A program made the translations under genes and the position numbers. The notes beneath the pieces are model-generated. The model saw only the letters and a list, made by a program, of their open reading frames with translations, was not told where the DNA came from and did no database searches. DNA of 64,000 nucleotides from Lentimicrobiaceae bacterium (GTDB taxonomy: Bacteria > Bacteroidota > Bacteroidia > Bacteroidales > Lentimicrobiaceae): assembly GCA_020636745.1 (NCBI GenBank), contig JACJXH010000002.1:310001-374000 (forward strand), given 5' to 3'. Shown piece by piece: positions 54,690 to 63,215 of this stretch. How positions within the stretch are numbered: position 1 is the first letter of the stretch; the number at the start of each line of letters is the position of its first letter.

Positions 54690-57071
54690 TTAAATCTCAT
54701 TATCACCATTATTTATCTCAGCATCCTCACCGTCATAAATTTCAATAATAGGCTCAGAAGCAAATGCTTTGGTTACCACGTATTTGTCGAGTACCAGCAA
54801 TAGTGAAGGCAATACCATAATGTTGAAAAAGATGGCAATAAGCAATGTGCTGGAAACCAGCATCCCCAGAGCTTGTGTGCCTCCGAATCCGGAAACCATA
54901 AATACACTGAATCCAAGTATGAGCACAATAGACGTATAAATCATGCTGAAACCGGCTTCGCGTAAGGCATTGATGGTTGATTGCTTGATGTCGTTGCCGG
55001 TCATTTTGAGCTCGTGCCGATACCGCGAGAGGTACTGAATGGCATTATCAACCGAGATACCCAGCGCAATGCTGAACACAATAATGGTTGAAGGTTTTAC
55101 GGGAACTCCGGTAAATCCCATAATGGCAGCGGTTACAATCAAAGGTACAATATTGGGCAGCATCGAAACCACAATCATTCTAGCACTTGAAAACATGAGC
55201 GCCATAAGCAGGGAAATAAAACCAATGGCAATCAACACACTTTCAAACAGGTGTTTAATCAGAAATTCAGTACCGCGGGTGTACACTACACTGTTTCCGG
55301 TTATGTTTACATCGTAGGCATCGGCAGGAAAGATCTCGGCCACTTTGGGTCTGATACTGTCGAGCAGATGATTCATTTGTTTGGTGCCGATGTCAGCCAT
55401 TTGAAAACTAACTCTGGTAAACTGCTGGGTACTGTCGATAAATGAATTTAACACCCCCTTTTGACCCGGTGTTGTGCGGGGGAAATAGGAGAATACAAAA
55501 TTCTTCTCCTGCGAGTTGGGAAGTTCATACATTTCAGGATTGCCGTTAAAATAGGCCTGTTTGGCAAACTTGGCCAGTTCAGCCACCGACAATGGTTTCG
55601 AAAATTCCTTATATCTCAATACTTCGGTCTGCAGCTCGTCTATTTTTTCAATGGTGCTCAGGCGCATCACCCCTTTTTTCTTTTTGGTGTCGATAGATAT
55701 CTCAAAAGGCATTACACCGCCGAACTGCTTTTCAAAAAATTTAAGATCCTTGTAAATGATATTGTTTTTGCTCACATCGTCAACTACCTTACCTGAAGTT
55801 TGCATCATCATCATTCCAATAACCCCGACTACAAGTGATGCCCCGGCAATGGTGAAAACTGTTTTGCGGCGGTATTGAATGAAAAAGATAATTTTATCGA
55901 GCACTTTACTGAATATTCTATTTTCGAGATGGCGAAGCTGTTTTTCAGTAGGTGGCTTCATATAGCTGAAGAATATCGGAAGCAACAGAATGCACAACAC
56001 ATATTCAAGCATGATACTGATGGAAGCTATGATGCCAAATTCGCGCAATAACTGGTTGGAAACCAGTATAAAAGCCGCAAAACCTGCTGCAGTTGCAGTA
56101 TTTACCATCAGTGATGCAAATCCAATGCGCTGAACTACCCGCGATAAAGCTTTTATTTTATTTCCGTGTAAACGGTATTCCCAATGGTATTTGTTCAGAA
56201 TATATATGCAGTTTTCGATGGCTATAATGACTATCAGCGAAGGGATTACACCGGTTAGGATGGTAATTTTAAACCCGAAAATTCCAATAAGACCCAGGGT
56301 GAAAATGATGCTTATAGCCACAACTACCAGCGAACTGATTACGACTTTGTATGAGCGGAAAAATAAAAATAAAATGAGGGCTGCTATGCAGATGGAAAGA
56401 AAGACGAATAAAAAAAGCTCGCTTTTAATTTTACGGGTCATAACCGAACGGATAAACGGCAGCCCTGAATAGTGCAACTCATGACCTGTTTGTGCTGTAT
56501 AAGCTTCGGCACGTTTTACAATATTGTCAGTAACTTCAAGGCGGCTTTTGTCGTTAAGTTTATCTTTGTTTAAAGTAACGGCCAGCAAATAAGCGTTGGT
56601 TTTAGAGTTGTAAAGCAATCCTTCATAAAAACGCAGGCTATGAATTTGCGCTTTCATCGAATCGGCCTGTGCCTGGGTGGTTAACCGCTCAGACATAACC
56701 GGCAAAAATTCAAATTTTCTTAGGCTGTCATTCTTCACAATATTGGCAGCCCTGGCAATTGACATTACACCGGCAACGCCCTCAATCTGCGACATGTCAG
56801 TAGTCAGGTCGTACCAGGCATTGAGTTCGTCCAGTTTAAACATGTCAGGGTTTTCAATCCCAATGACCAATACACTTCCATCTTCGCCAAAACGATGTCT
56901 GAAATCCTCATAATCCAACACAGCTGTGTCGTTGGCGGGCAGCATTCTCATATTGTCATAGGAGAGTTTTACATCTAACCCCTGCCATGCCATAAAAATG
57001 GTGATTAGTCCGATGACAACTAAAATACCAGGCCTGTTTCGGAGAATAAGCCTGACCAGTAAATTCCACAT
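54690..57071 (-). CDS. MMPL/RND-family transporter
   Basis: A 793-residue inner-membrane protein with two sets of membrane helices, each preceded by a large periplasmic loop: one helix near 13-33 then loop 35-215, a second at about 405-425 then loop 430-620. The helix clusters at about 218-380 and 625-775 look like sterol-sensing-domain-type RND cores (IPSLIVIIAIENCIYILN; FSIALGISVDNAIQYLSRYR). Such proteins export lipids or hydrophobic compounds. No membrane-fusion or outer-membrane partner is adjacent. A variant -7 (TACCTTCG, 57107-57114) lies 35 nt upstream. Confidence 0.88.
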   Translation of the reverse strand: MWNLLVRLILRNRPGILVVIGLITIFMAWQGLDVKLSYDNMRMLPANDTAVLDYEDFRHRFGEDGSVLVIGIENPDMFKLDELNAWYDLTTDMSQIEGVAGVMSIARAANIVKNDSLRKFEFLPVMSERLTTQAQADSMKAQIHSLRFYEGLLYNSKTNAYLLAVTLNKDKLNDKSRLEVTDNIVKRAEAYTAQTGHELHYSGLPFIRSVMTRKIKSELFLFVFLSICIAALILFLFFRSYKVVISSLVVVAISIIFTLGLIGIFGFKITILTGVIPSLIVIIAIENCIYILNKYHWEYRLHGNKIKALSRVVQRIGFASLMVNTATAAGFAAFILVSNQLLREFGIIASISIMLEYVLCILLLPIFFSYMKPPTEKQLRHLENRIFSKVLDKIIFFIQYRRKTVFTIAGASLVVGVIGMMMMQTSGKVVDDVSKNNIIYKDLKFFEKQFGGVMPFEISIDTKKKKGVMRLSTIEKIDELQTEVLRYKEFSKPLSVAELAKFAKQAYFNGNPEMYELPNSQEKNFVFSYFPRTTPGQKGVLNSFIDSTQQFTRVSFQMADIGTKQMNHLLDSIRPKVAEIFPADAYDVNITGNSVVYTRGTEFLIKHLFESVLIAIGFISLLMALMFSSARMIVVSMLPNIVPLIVTAAIMGFTGVPVKPSTIIVFSIALGISVDNAIQYLSRYRHELKMTGNDIKQSTINALREAGFSMIYTSIVLILGFSVFMVSGFGGTQALGMLVSSTLLIAIFFNIMVLPSLLLVLDKYVVTKAFASEPIIEIYDGEDAEINNGDNEI

Positions 57072-57470
57072 AATTAAGCTGATGTTAATCCATTAATTGA
57101 TCCGGCGAAGGTACGATATTTAGCTCGCAAACAGATGATCAAGTCTAATAAATGTTATCATAACCCGTCAAAATCAGCGTAATATTTACCGGAAAACTCG
57201 CATTTGATAGAAATTTGAAAGAGAGAGGGAAACGAAGGCAGATTTACTTAATTTGATTTTGTTATGGCAACTGTTTGGCAACAAATTTTGCTGTGCCTGA
57301 ATGATTTATGCCATTTTTTTTGGGATAGATCGGCAAGGCCTGTTTATAACCCGGGAAGGATATTGAAATTAACCGGATTGGATTTCTGAACGGCAATTCT
57401 GTAAAAAGCGATGTTTGGCTAATGGTCTGAAAGGAAAGTAAAAAATGAACCTTACCTTTGTGCCGGTAAA
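57072..57470. other. Divergent intergenic region with two promoters
   Basis: A minus-strand -7 variant TACCTTCG (57107-57114) serves the MMPL transporter, and TACCTTTG (57453-57460) serves the dehydrogenase. About 340 nt between them show no gene or RNA signature. Confidence 0.45.
57453..57460 (+). promoter_or_regulatory. -7 element TACCTTTG for the 2-hydroxyacid dehydrogenase
   Basis: Exact consensus match lying only 10 nt before ATG 57471 and 19 nt before ATG 57480. It favours the second ATG and implies an almost leaderless mRNA. Confidence 0.5.
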
Positions 57471-57479
57471 ATGATTGAT

Positions 57480-58424
57480 ATGAAATTTAAAGTACTTTTT
57501 ATAGATACGGCACATCCTTTTCTGGAAGAAGAACTTACCCGATTAGGTTTCGACTGCACTGGTTTTGCAGGTAACGATCGCAACGAAATCCTGGCTCAGT
57601 TGCATCTATATGATGGCATCGTTATACGAAGTAAAATTAAGCTCGATCAATCAGCTCTTGAAAAGGCCGTACGTCTGAAATTTATTGCGCGAGTAGGAGC
57701 CGGAATGGAGAATATTGACCAGGCTTATGCTGAATCAAAAGGCATAGCTTGCCTCAATGCGCCGGAGGGCAACCGCGATGCCGTGGGTGAACATGCTACA
57801 GGCATGTTGCTGGCCATGCTCAACCATTTATGCAGGGTAAATATCGAAGTGCGCAAAGGAATATGGATACGTGAAGGTAACCGCGGCACTGAGATTCACG
57901 GCAAAACAGTGGCTATTATCGGATATGGTCATATGGGCAGCGCATTTGCACAAAGACTAACTGGCTTCGGGGCAAAGGTTATAGCTTACGATAAGTATAA
58001 GTCAGGGTTCAGCAGCCCGTTGGTAAAGGAAGTTCAGATGGAAGAAGTTTTTGCTGAAGCCGATATCATAAGCCTGCATGTGCCGCTTACTTCAGAAACC
58101 CGTTTGATGATTAATCAGGATTATTTGAACAGGTTTATTAAGCCAATTTATTTGATCAATACGGCTCGTGGCCAATGTGTTGATACAGCTGCACTGATGG
58201 ATGCAATTGAAACAGGCAGAGTAAAGGGTGCGGCACTGGATGTGCTTGAATTTGAAAAACTGTCATTTGAAAATCTTGATGCAGCATCGCTCCCCGAAGC
58301 ATTCAGAAGGTTAATTGAATCGGAAAAAGTACTTCTTTCGCCGCACATTGCAGGTTGGACTCACGAATCAAATTACAAACTGGCCAGTGTGCTGGTACAG
58401 AAAATTGCTGAAATCATGCTTTAG
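57480..58424 (+). CDS. D-isomer 2-hydroxyacid dehydrogenase (SerA-like)
   Basis: An NAD-dependent oxidoreductase of the D-2-hydroxyacid dehydrogenase family, about 314 residues, most like a short 3-phosphoglycerate dehydrogenase. It has FIARVGAGMENIDQAYAE, the NAD-binding AIIGYGHMGSAFAQRL, and the catalytic arginine in NTARGQCVDT. The glutamate lies in LDVLEFEK and the histidine in LSPHIAGWTHES. There is no C-terminal ACT domain. ATG 57480 (MKFKVLF) is favoured over ATG 57471, three codons upstream, because of the promoter position. Substrate is inferred, not proven. Confidence 0.88.
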   Translation: MKFKVLFIDTAHPFLEEELTRLGFDCTGFAGNDRNEILAQLHLYDGIVIRSKIKLDQSALEKAVRLKFIARVGAGMENIDQAYAESKGIACLNAPEGNRDAVGEHATGMLLAMLNHLCRVNIEVRKGIWIREGNRGTEIHGKTVAIIGYGHMGSAFAQRLTGFGAKVIAYDKYKSGFSSPLVKEVQMEEVFAEADIISLHVPLTSETRLMINQDYLNRFIKPIYLINTARGQCVDTAALMDAIETGRVKGAALDVLEFEKLSFENLDAASLPEAFRRLIESEKVLLSPHIAGWTHESNYKLASVLVQKIAEIML

Positions 58425-58450
58425 GCATGCACCAACAGCGATATTTTGAT

Positions 58451-58502
58451 AAAAAAGGCCGCTGATTACACGTATCAGATGTAAGCAGCGGGCCGTTTTT
58501 TA
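58451..58502. terminator. Bidirectional terminator between the dehydrogenase and phosphofructokinase genes
   Basis: AAAAAAGGCCGCTG on the left pairs with CAGCGGGCCGTTTTTT on the right with a 1-nt bulge, and a loop of about 21 nt. The A-tract and T-tract allow termination from both converging genes. Confidence 0.7.
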
Positions 58503-58521
58503 CGATGCGAAAAAGTATCCC

Positions 58522-59739
58522 TTACCAGTTTAAGATCTTTCTGAAATCATAATTTTCAGGATCGGCAATGTACTTGCGGGCTTCTTCATAGTCGGCAGGT
58601 TCAATATATTGCAGACTATCATTAAATACCATTTTCGACTTCTGTCCTTCCATATTTACCAGGCGAGGTTTTACCTTGCCATTTTCATCTTCTACATCTT
58701 TCAGGTAAAGCGGGCTGATATCGCCGTTGGGACCACTCACCACCATGCAGCTGGTAAGGCCCTGATCGAACAAAACTTTTACTCCAATACCCATCAATGA
58801 GCAATAGAGCATATCAAAAGCAATAGGTTGCACACAGCGAAGTTCATATCCCAGTTCAACCGGGCGGCTTTTTATGTTCAGTTTCAGCTCTTTCAGCTTT
58901 TGCTGGAGCAGCAGGTTGAAAATATGAGCTTTACTCACATTGCCCAGCTCCGGATGTCCATGATCGTCGTATGTAAAGGTTATTTTGGTTGATTTTATCT
59001 CTTCATCGGTCATGAAATGGAAAACGCCTTCACTGATAATGGCTACGCCATAGCCGATGCCCAGAACTTTCCGTTTTATCATGGATGAGATAATGAGCCT
59101 TAAAATACGGTCAAAAGTAATTTCCACTTTATTAAACATCTCAGGGATGATAATCATTGGATAATGACATGATGCGCCTATGCCAAATGCAAGGTGGCCT
59201 GCCTCACGTCCCATGGCTGAAACCACAAACCAGTTACCACTGGTGCGGGCGTCTTCATAAACCGTGGTGGCCAGTCTTACCCCTTCCTGTTTGGCACTTT
59301 GGTACCCAAAAGTAGGAATCCCATCGGGCAATGGCAGGTCATTGTCTATAGTTTTGGGAACGTGAATGTTCTGAATTTTAATATTGTTGTTTTCCAGAAA
59401 TTTTGAAATGCGGTTGGCTGTTGAGGCAGTATCGTCACCACCTATCGTTACCAGTAATTTTACATCATTCTTGACAAAGAAATCTGTATTAAAGTCCTGG
59501 TCTTTAGGTTTATGACGACTCATGATGAGGGCAGAGCCTCCCAGATTATGGATATGGTCGGCCAAAGCAAAGTCAATTTCTATCATTCTCGGCTTATCTG
59601 AAAAAAGAGTTTTATAACCTTCGTGCAGACCGATGATTTTGTATCCATCTTTAATAAAGACTTTGGCAACAGAGGAGATTACTGAGTTAATGCCGGGAGC
59701 GGGACCGCCGCCTGCAAGAATCGCAATTGAACCTTTCAT
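58522..59739 (-). CDS. 6-phosphofructokinase, PPi-dependent type by signature
   Basis: A 405-residue phosphofructokinase (MKGSIAILAGGGPAPGINSV) that phosphorylates fructose-6-phosphate. The two residues that separate donor types are visible: GGDDT at 100-104 (the second Asp replaces the Gly of ATP enzymes) and PKTIDND at 128-134 (Lys replaces Gly). Both are the pyrophosphate-dependent form, so the reaction is probably reversible and PPi-linked. Catalytic Asp132 and Asp134 are present. It is monocistronic with a -7 element 56 nt upstream. Confidence 0.93.
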   Translation of the reverse strand: MKGSIAILAGGGPAPGINSVISSVAKVFIKDGYKIIGLHEGYKTLFSDKPRMIEIDFALADHIHNLGGSALIMSRHKPKDQDFNTDFFVKNDVKLLVTIGGDDTASTANRISKFLENNNIKIQNIHVPKTIDNDLPLPDGIPTFGYQSAKQEGVRLATTVYEDARTSGNWFVVSAMGREAGHLAFGIGASCHYPMIIIPEMFNKVEITFDRILRLIISSMIKRKVLGIGYGVAIISEGVFHFMTDEEIKSTKITFTYDDHGHPELGNVSKAHIFNLLLQQKLKELKLNIKSRPVELGYELRCVQPIAFDMLYCSLMGIGVKVLFDQGLTSCMVVSGPNGDISPLYLKDVEDENGKVKPRLVNMEGQKSKMVFNDSLQYIEPADYEEARKYIADPENYDFRKILNW

Positions 59740-60287
59740 AATATTGTTCTTTGGTGTGTTGTTTCAGGTTTTCAGCCTGAGTTTCAGGTGAAGCGCAAAT
59801 GTAAAAAGTTTTGTTTAAAGATGGAATGGAAGTGCCCGGTACTTTCATCATTTGCTGAGTTTGCCACAGTAAACCATCGGATTTATCGTGCACATTTGCG
59901 ATAGGTCATGATCTCGTTCTCAGCTAACAGGCATTAGGATTATTCCTGCTACCCCTGCGCTGTGTCATTCATTAATCATGGAAATGTAGTTTTGCTTGCA
60001 GGCATATATTTCATCCTGACTTAAAAATATTTCATGAGTTGCACTTTTTTGGCAGTTGGTTTTTGGCCAGGCATGATGATTTAAAGGATTATTGTACAGG
60101 TTAGCTGACTGATATTGTTTCGGTCAGCAGACTGAGCGGCTTTTTCATTCACTAAAAATCAAACTGCTGTTTTAATGCTACATCATATAGGAGCATTCAT
60201 GATGGAATGAATCTTCCCGATTGCACAGAGAAAAGGCTGCCTGGCGTCTTATTTGCGCTTAACAGGTTTGGTCAGAAAGATAAAGGA
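59740..60287. other. Intergenic region upstream of the phosphofructokinase gene
   Basis: This 548-nt gap lies between two minus-strand genes. A minus-strand -7 element TACATTTG (59796-59803) serves the PFK gene. The rest (59810-60287) contains no convincing gene, RNA or terminator. Confidence 0.5.
59796..59803 (-). promoter_or_regulatory. -7 element TACATTTG for the phosphofructokinase gene
   Basis: Exact TAnnTTTG match on the minus strand, 56 nt upstream of the start codon; no clear -33. Confidence 0.45.
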
Positions 60288-61583
60288 TTAAGAAGTTTTA
60301 GGTTTTAAAAAACGGTTAAAAAGCAACAAACCAATAATGGTTGCAACGCCTATCATGCTGAAAATGAACCATAACAATCCGGGTTTGTGCATATTGTCAA
60401 CAAAGTGTACATACATGGTGGCTCCCAGGATACCTCCAACACCGCTGCCTATCACCCCGTAAAGGAAAGAGTAACCCAAATACAGGGCTTTTTTATCGGG
60501 AGGGGCAATCAGTCCGATGTAAGAAATAAATTTGGGATGAGCGGTCATTTCACCGATGGAGAAAACGATGAGCCCACCTATAAATACCCAGGCATAAGTG
60601 GAAATGGCAAGAATTCCCATGCCCAGTGTACCCATGGCTATACCCACAATCATTGTGGGCAGGGCAGGTGTTTTCTTTACAACAGAAGAAACGATCAGTT
60701 GCAGGGCGATAATGGCGCCGGCATTGATAACGGTAACATGTTCTGCATCAAATTCCCATGAAGGGTTTTCTGTAAACAAGGCAAGAAAGCGATTAACGAA
60801 ATTGTTAACGGGTGTCATATCCATATACTCTTTCAGATACCAGAGCACAGTGTCAAACATCTGAAAATACAAAATCCAGAAACCGCTGTAAATCACAATC
60901 ATCAGCACAAAGCGATAATCTTTAAGTACCAGTAGAATGCCTTTTAAAACCTCCGAAAGCGGCTTGGTGCTTGCCGGGCGGGGCGGTTCTTTATAAACAA
61001 AAAGATTAAGTAATAACATTGAGCCGGTTCCAACAGCCGCCATGATAAAAATGTAATTCCAGCCAATTCCTTTTAAATAAGGGACCAGAATGAGTGGAAA
61101 AATAAAAGCTCCCAAATTGATGGCCCAGTAAAAAATGCCAAACCCCAGTGTTGAGTTGCTTTCATCAGTGACGCGGGCAATGGTCCCTGAAATGACAGGT
61201 TTAAAAAAACCGGCGCCAACGGCCATCAAAATAAGACTTAAGAAAATAAGACTATAGGATGAAGATAAACTGGTGAGAAAATAACCGGTACTCATGACTG
61301 TAAAAGCCATCATGAGCGTGCGGCGATAACCAAAGCGGTCGGCCAGTGCTCCTGAGAGAATAGGCAGCAGATATAAAAGTGGTGTAATTGTACTTTTGAT
61401 AATACCAACGCCCTCTTTTGAAAAACCGAGCCCGCCTTCATTGGTTGACAGTACCAGATAGATAGAAAGTACTGACATGACACCGTAGTAAGAGCCGCGT
61501 TCAAAAAATTCCATCACAATTACGGTCCAGAAATTGCGTGGGAATGACTTGTAACCTGTTTTAGCCGAAGCGGTTTTGCTCAT
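60288..61583 (-). CDS. POT-family proton-dependent peptide transporter
   Basis: A 431-residue major-facilitator-type symporter importing di- and tripeptides. The N-terminal helix has the POT signature FFERGSYYGVMSVLSIYL (the ExxERxxYY-type motif is present as EFFERGSYY). Helices 4-5 contain GAGFFKPVISGTIARV and FGIFYWAINLGAFIFP, the PTR2 signature region. About 12 membrane segments are visible and the length suits a 12-helix Bacteroidota POT. It is monocistronic with its own -7 element. Confidence 0.93.
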   Translation of the reverse strand: MSKTASAKTGYKSFPRNFWTVIVMEFFERGSYYGVMSVLSIYLVLSTNEGGLGFSKEGVGIIKSTITPLLYLLPILSGALADRFGYRRTLMMAFTVMSTGYFLTSLSSSYSLIFLSLILMAVGAGFFKPVISGTIARVTDESNSTLGFGIFYWAINLGAFIFPLILVPYLKGIGWNYIFIMAAVGTGSMLLLNLFVYKEPPRPASTKPLSEVLKGILLVLKDYRFVLMIVIYSGFWILYFQMFDTVLWYLKEYMDMTPVNNFVNRFLALFTENPSWEFDAEHVTVINAGAIIALQLIVSSVVKKTPALPTMIVGIAMGTLGMGILAISTYAWVFIGGLIVFSIGEMTAHPKFISYIGLIAPPDKKALYLGYSFLYGVIGSGVGGILGATMYVHFVDNMHKPGLLWFIFSMIGVATIIGLLLFNRFLKPKTS

Positions 61584-61605
61584 AGTTTTTAAGTAATGGG
61601 AAAGG

Positions 61606-61613
61606 CAAAAATA
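61606..61613 (-). promoter_or_regulatory. -7 element TATTTTTG for the POT transporter
   Basis: Matches TAnnTTTG on the minus strand, 22 nt before the start codon; the implied leader is about 15 nt. Confidence 0.4.
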
Positions 61614-61769
61614 TAAAATTAGAAGGATTTGCGATCTTTTTATCTTATCCCGTTATACTTTTGATGAAAATGTCCTGTGTTATTACAGTCCGGTTGTTTT
61701 ATCTAAAATGAGGATTCTTGCCACAGGTTAATGAAGCAATGCATTTTAGGATTGATTAACCGGTATCGT

Positions 61770-63035
61770 TTATTTAGCTGATTCAACCACCATTTGAATG
61801 GTAAGCCGGCTTCTTTGCTCAAGCAGTATTTTACGTTTGTTTACTACTTTATCAATGGTTTTCTTGTTGTAGTATCTGATGGTAATCAGTTCGAGGTTTT
61901 GGTTGTATTTAACCCGGAACTCGCCTCCCAGTGCTGTAAACAGCCTTTTAAGCTTGGTAGGATGATCGTCAATACACATTGAGAAACTGATGGCGGAATT
62001 TTGCATTAAATTTATACGGATACCCATATGTGCCATTAATCCAAAAATGGTGTGCAGGCTTTCTTCGGCAATAAATGAGAAATCGTTGGGCGAAATGGAA
62101 ACAAGCACCTGATTGGGCTTTACAATAAAGGAAGGAACAGGGGTGATTGCTTCTGAAAAGTTATGAATGAGTGTGCCAGGCTCTTCGGGTTGATTAAACG
62201 ATTTTACATACAGTGGAATTGACTTATTTTGTAATGGTTGTATGGTTTTGGGATGAATAACCGAAGCCCCGAAATAAGCAAGCTCAATTGCATCCCGGTA
62301 AGAAATCTGATCGAGTTTTACAGTGTCGGTAAAAAAGCGGGGATCGGCATTTAACACGCCGGGCACGTCTTTCCAGATAATCATTTCATTGGCGTCGAGT
62401 GCATAAGCGAAAATGGCCGCACTAAAATCGGAGCCTTCGCGGCCCAGCGTTACCGGATGACTTCCCAGACTGCTTCCGATAAACCCCTGCGTAATAGTAA
62501 TATGCCCGGGATATTTCATGTCATCAAGGGCAAAAGCGTTAAGAATTCTACGTTTTGTTTCGTCCCAGTTAACTCGTCCGTTGCGATAGGATTCGTCGGT
62601 AATCACCAGTTCCCTTGCATCGAGTAAACGGTTGGTGAGGCCTTCCTGGTTTAGATAAGCACTAATAATGGCTGTAGATAAACATTCGCCCCACGGAACC
62701 ATAAGGTCATAGGCGGCATCGTATAACTCAGGCGGCGCCGCTTGTAATTGCCGGCGAATTTCTTTGAATTTGTCACCTATCAAACGGGCTCCATTACTGA
62801 TTAGTGCTCCGGCAATCTCTGCATGATACGATTCTATCTGGGCCAACAGTTCCAAAACACGTATGTCCTGGTGATACCACGCATCTGTCACTTTTTCAAA
62901 CGCATTGGTGGTTTTACCCATTGCTGAAATTACCACGCACAAAGATTCGTTATTGTATCGCTTTAATATCTCCTTTACATTCCTGACAGCTTCAGCGTCT
63001 TTTACGGAAGCCCCGCCAAATTTGAAAATTTTCAT
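61770..63035 (-). CDS. lysC: Aspartate kinase
   Basis: A monofunctional aspartokinase (421 residues) that phosphorylates aspartate at the head of lysine, threonine and methionine synthesis. The N-terminus has the amino-acid-kinase signature KIFKFGGASVKDAEAV. The core has TQGFIGSSLG, TLGREGSDFSAAIFAYALDA and the aspartate/ATP site WKDVPGVLNADPRF. The C-terminal 120 residues form tandem ACT-type regulatory folds (LVSISPNDFSFIAEE onward), suggesting feedback control. It is divergent from fbp, with abutting promoters. Confidence 0.95.
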   Translation of the reverse strand: MKIFKFGGASVKDAEAVRNVKEILKRYNNESLCVVISAMGKTTNAFEKVTDAWYHQDIRVLELLAQIESYHAEIAGALISNGARLIGDKFKEIRRQLQAAPPELYDAAYDLMVPWGECLSTAIISAYLNQEGLTNRLLDARELVITDESYRNGRVNWDETKRRILNAFALDDMKYPGHITITQGFIGSSLGSHPVTLGREGSDFSAAIFAYALDANEMIIWKDVPGVLNADPRFFTDTVKLDQISYRDAIELAYFGASVIHPKTIQPLQNKSIPLYVKSFNQPEEPGTLIHNFSEAITPVPSFIVKPNQVLVSISPNDFSFIAEESLHTIFGLMAHMGIRINLMQNSAISFSMCIDDHPTKLKRLFTALGGEFRVKYNQNLELITIRYYNKKTIDKVVNKRKILLEQRSRLTIQMVVESAK

Positions 63036-63055
63036 GGTAAAACTGTTTGGTAGTA

Positions 63056-63063
63056 CAAAATTA
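63056..63063 (-). promoter_or_regulatory. -7 element TAATTTTG for the aspartate kinase gene
   Basis: Exact TAnnTTTG on the minus strand, 20 nt before the lysC start. A TTG on the same strand (63082-63084) sits 18 nt upstream as a possible -33. Confidence 0.5.
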
Positions 63064-63064
63064 A

Positions 63065-63072
63065 TACATTTG
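63065..63072 (+). promoter_or_regulatory. -7 element TACATTTG for the fructose-bisphosphatase gene
   Basis: Exact TAnnTTTG on the plus strand, one base from the divergent lysC -7 element. The implied leader to fbp is about 137 nt. Confidence 0.4.
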
Positions 63073-63215
63073 TTACAGTTTCAAGGTTATAAAGTTGCAA
63101 GGTTTATAAGTTGTTGTGCTATTGAATTAAAGCAATATGTTTGGTATAGAAAAAGCCTGTGCGGGCTTGTTTTTACCCATTATGTTACTTGATTAACTGA
63201 ATAAATATTTAACAG

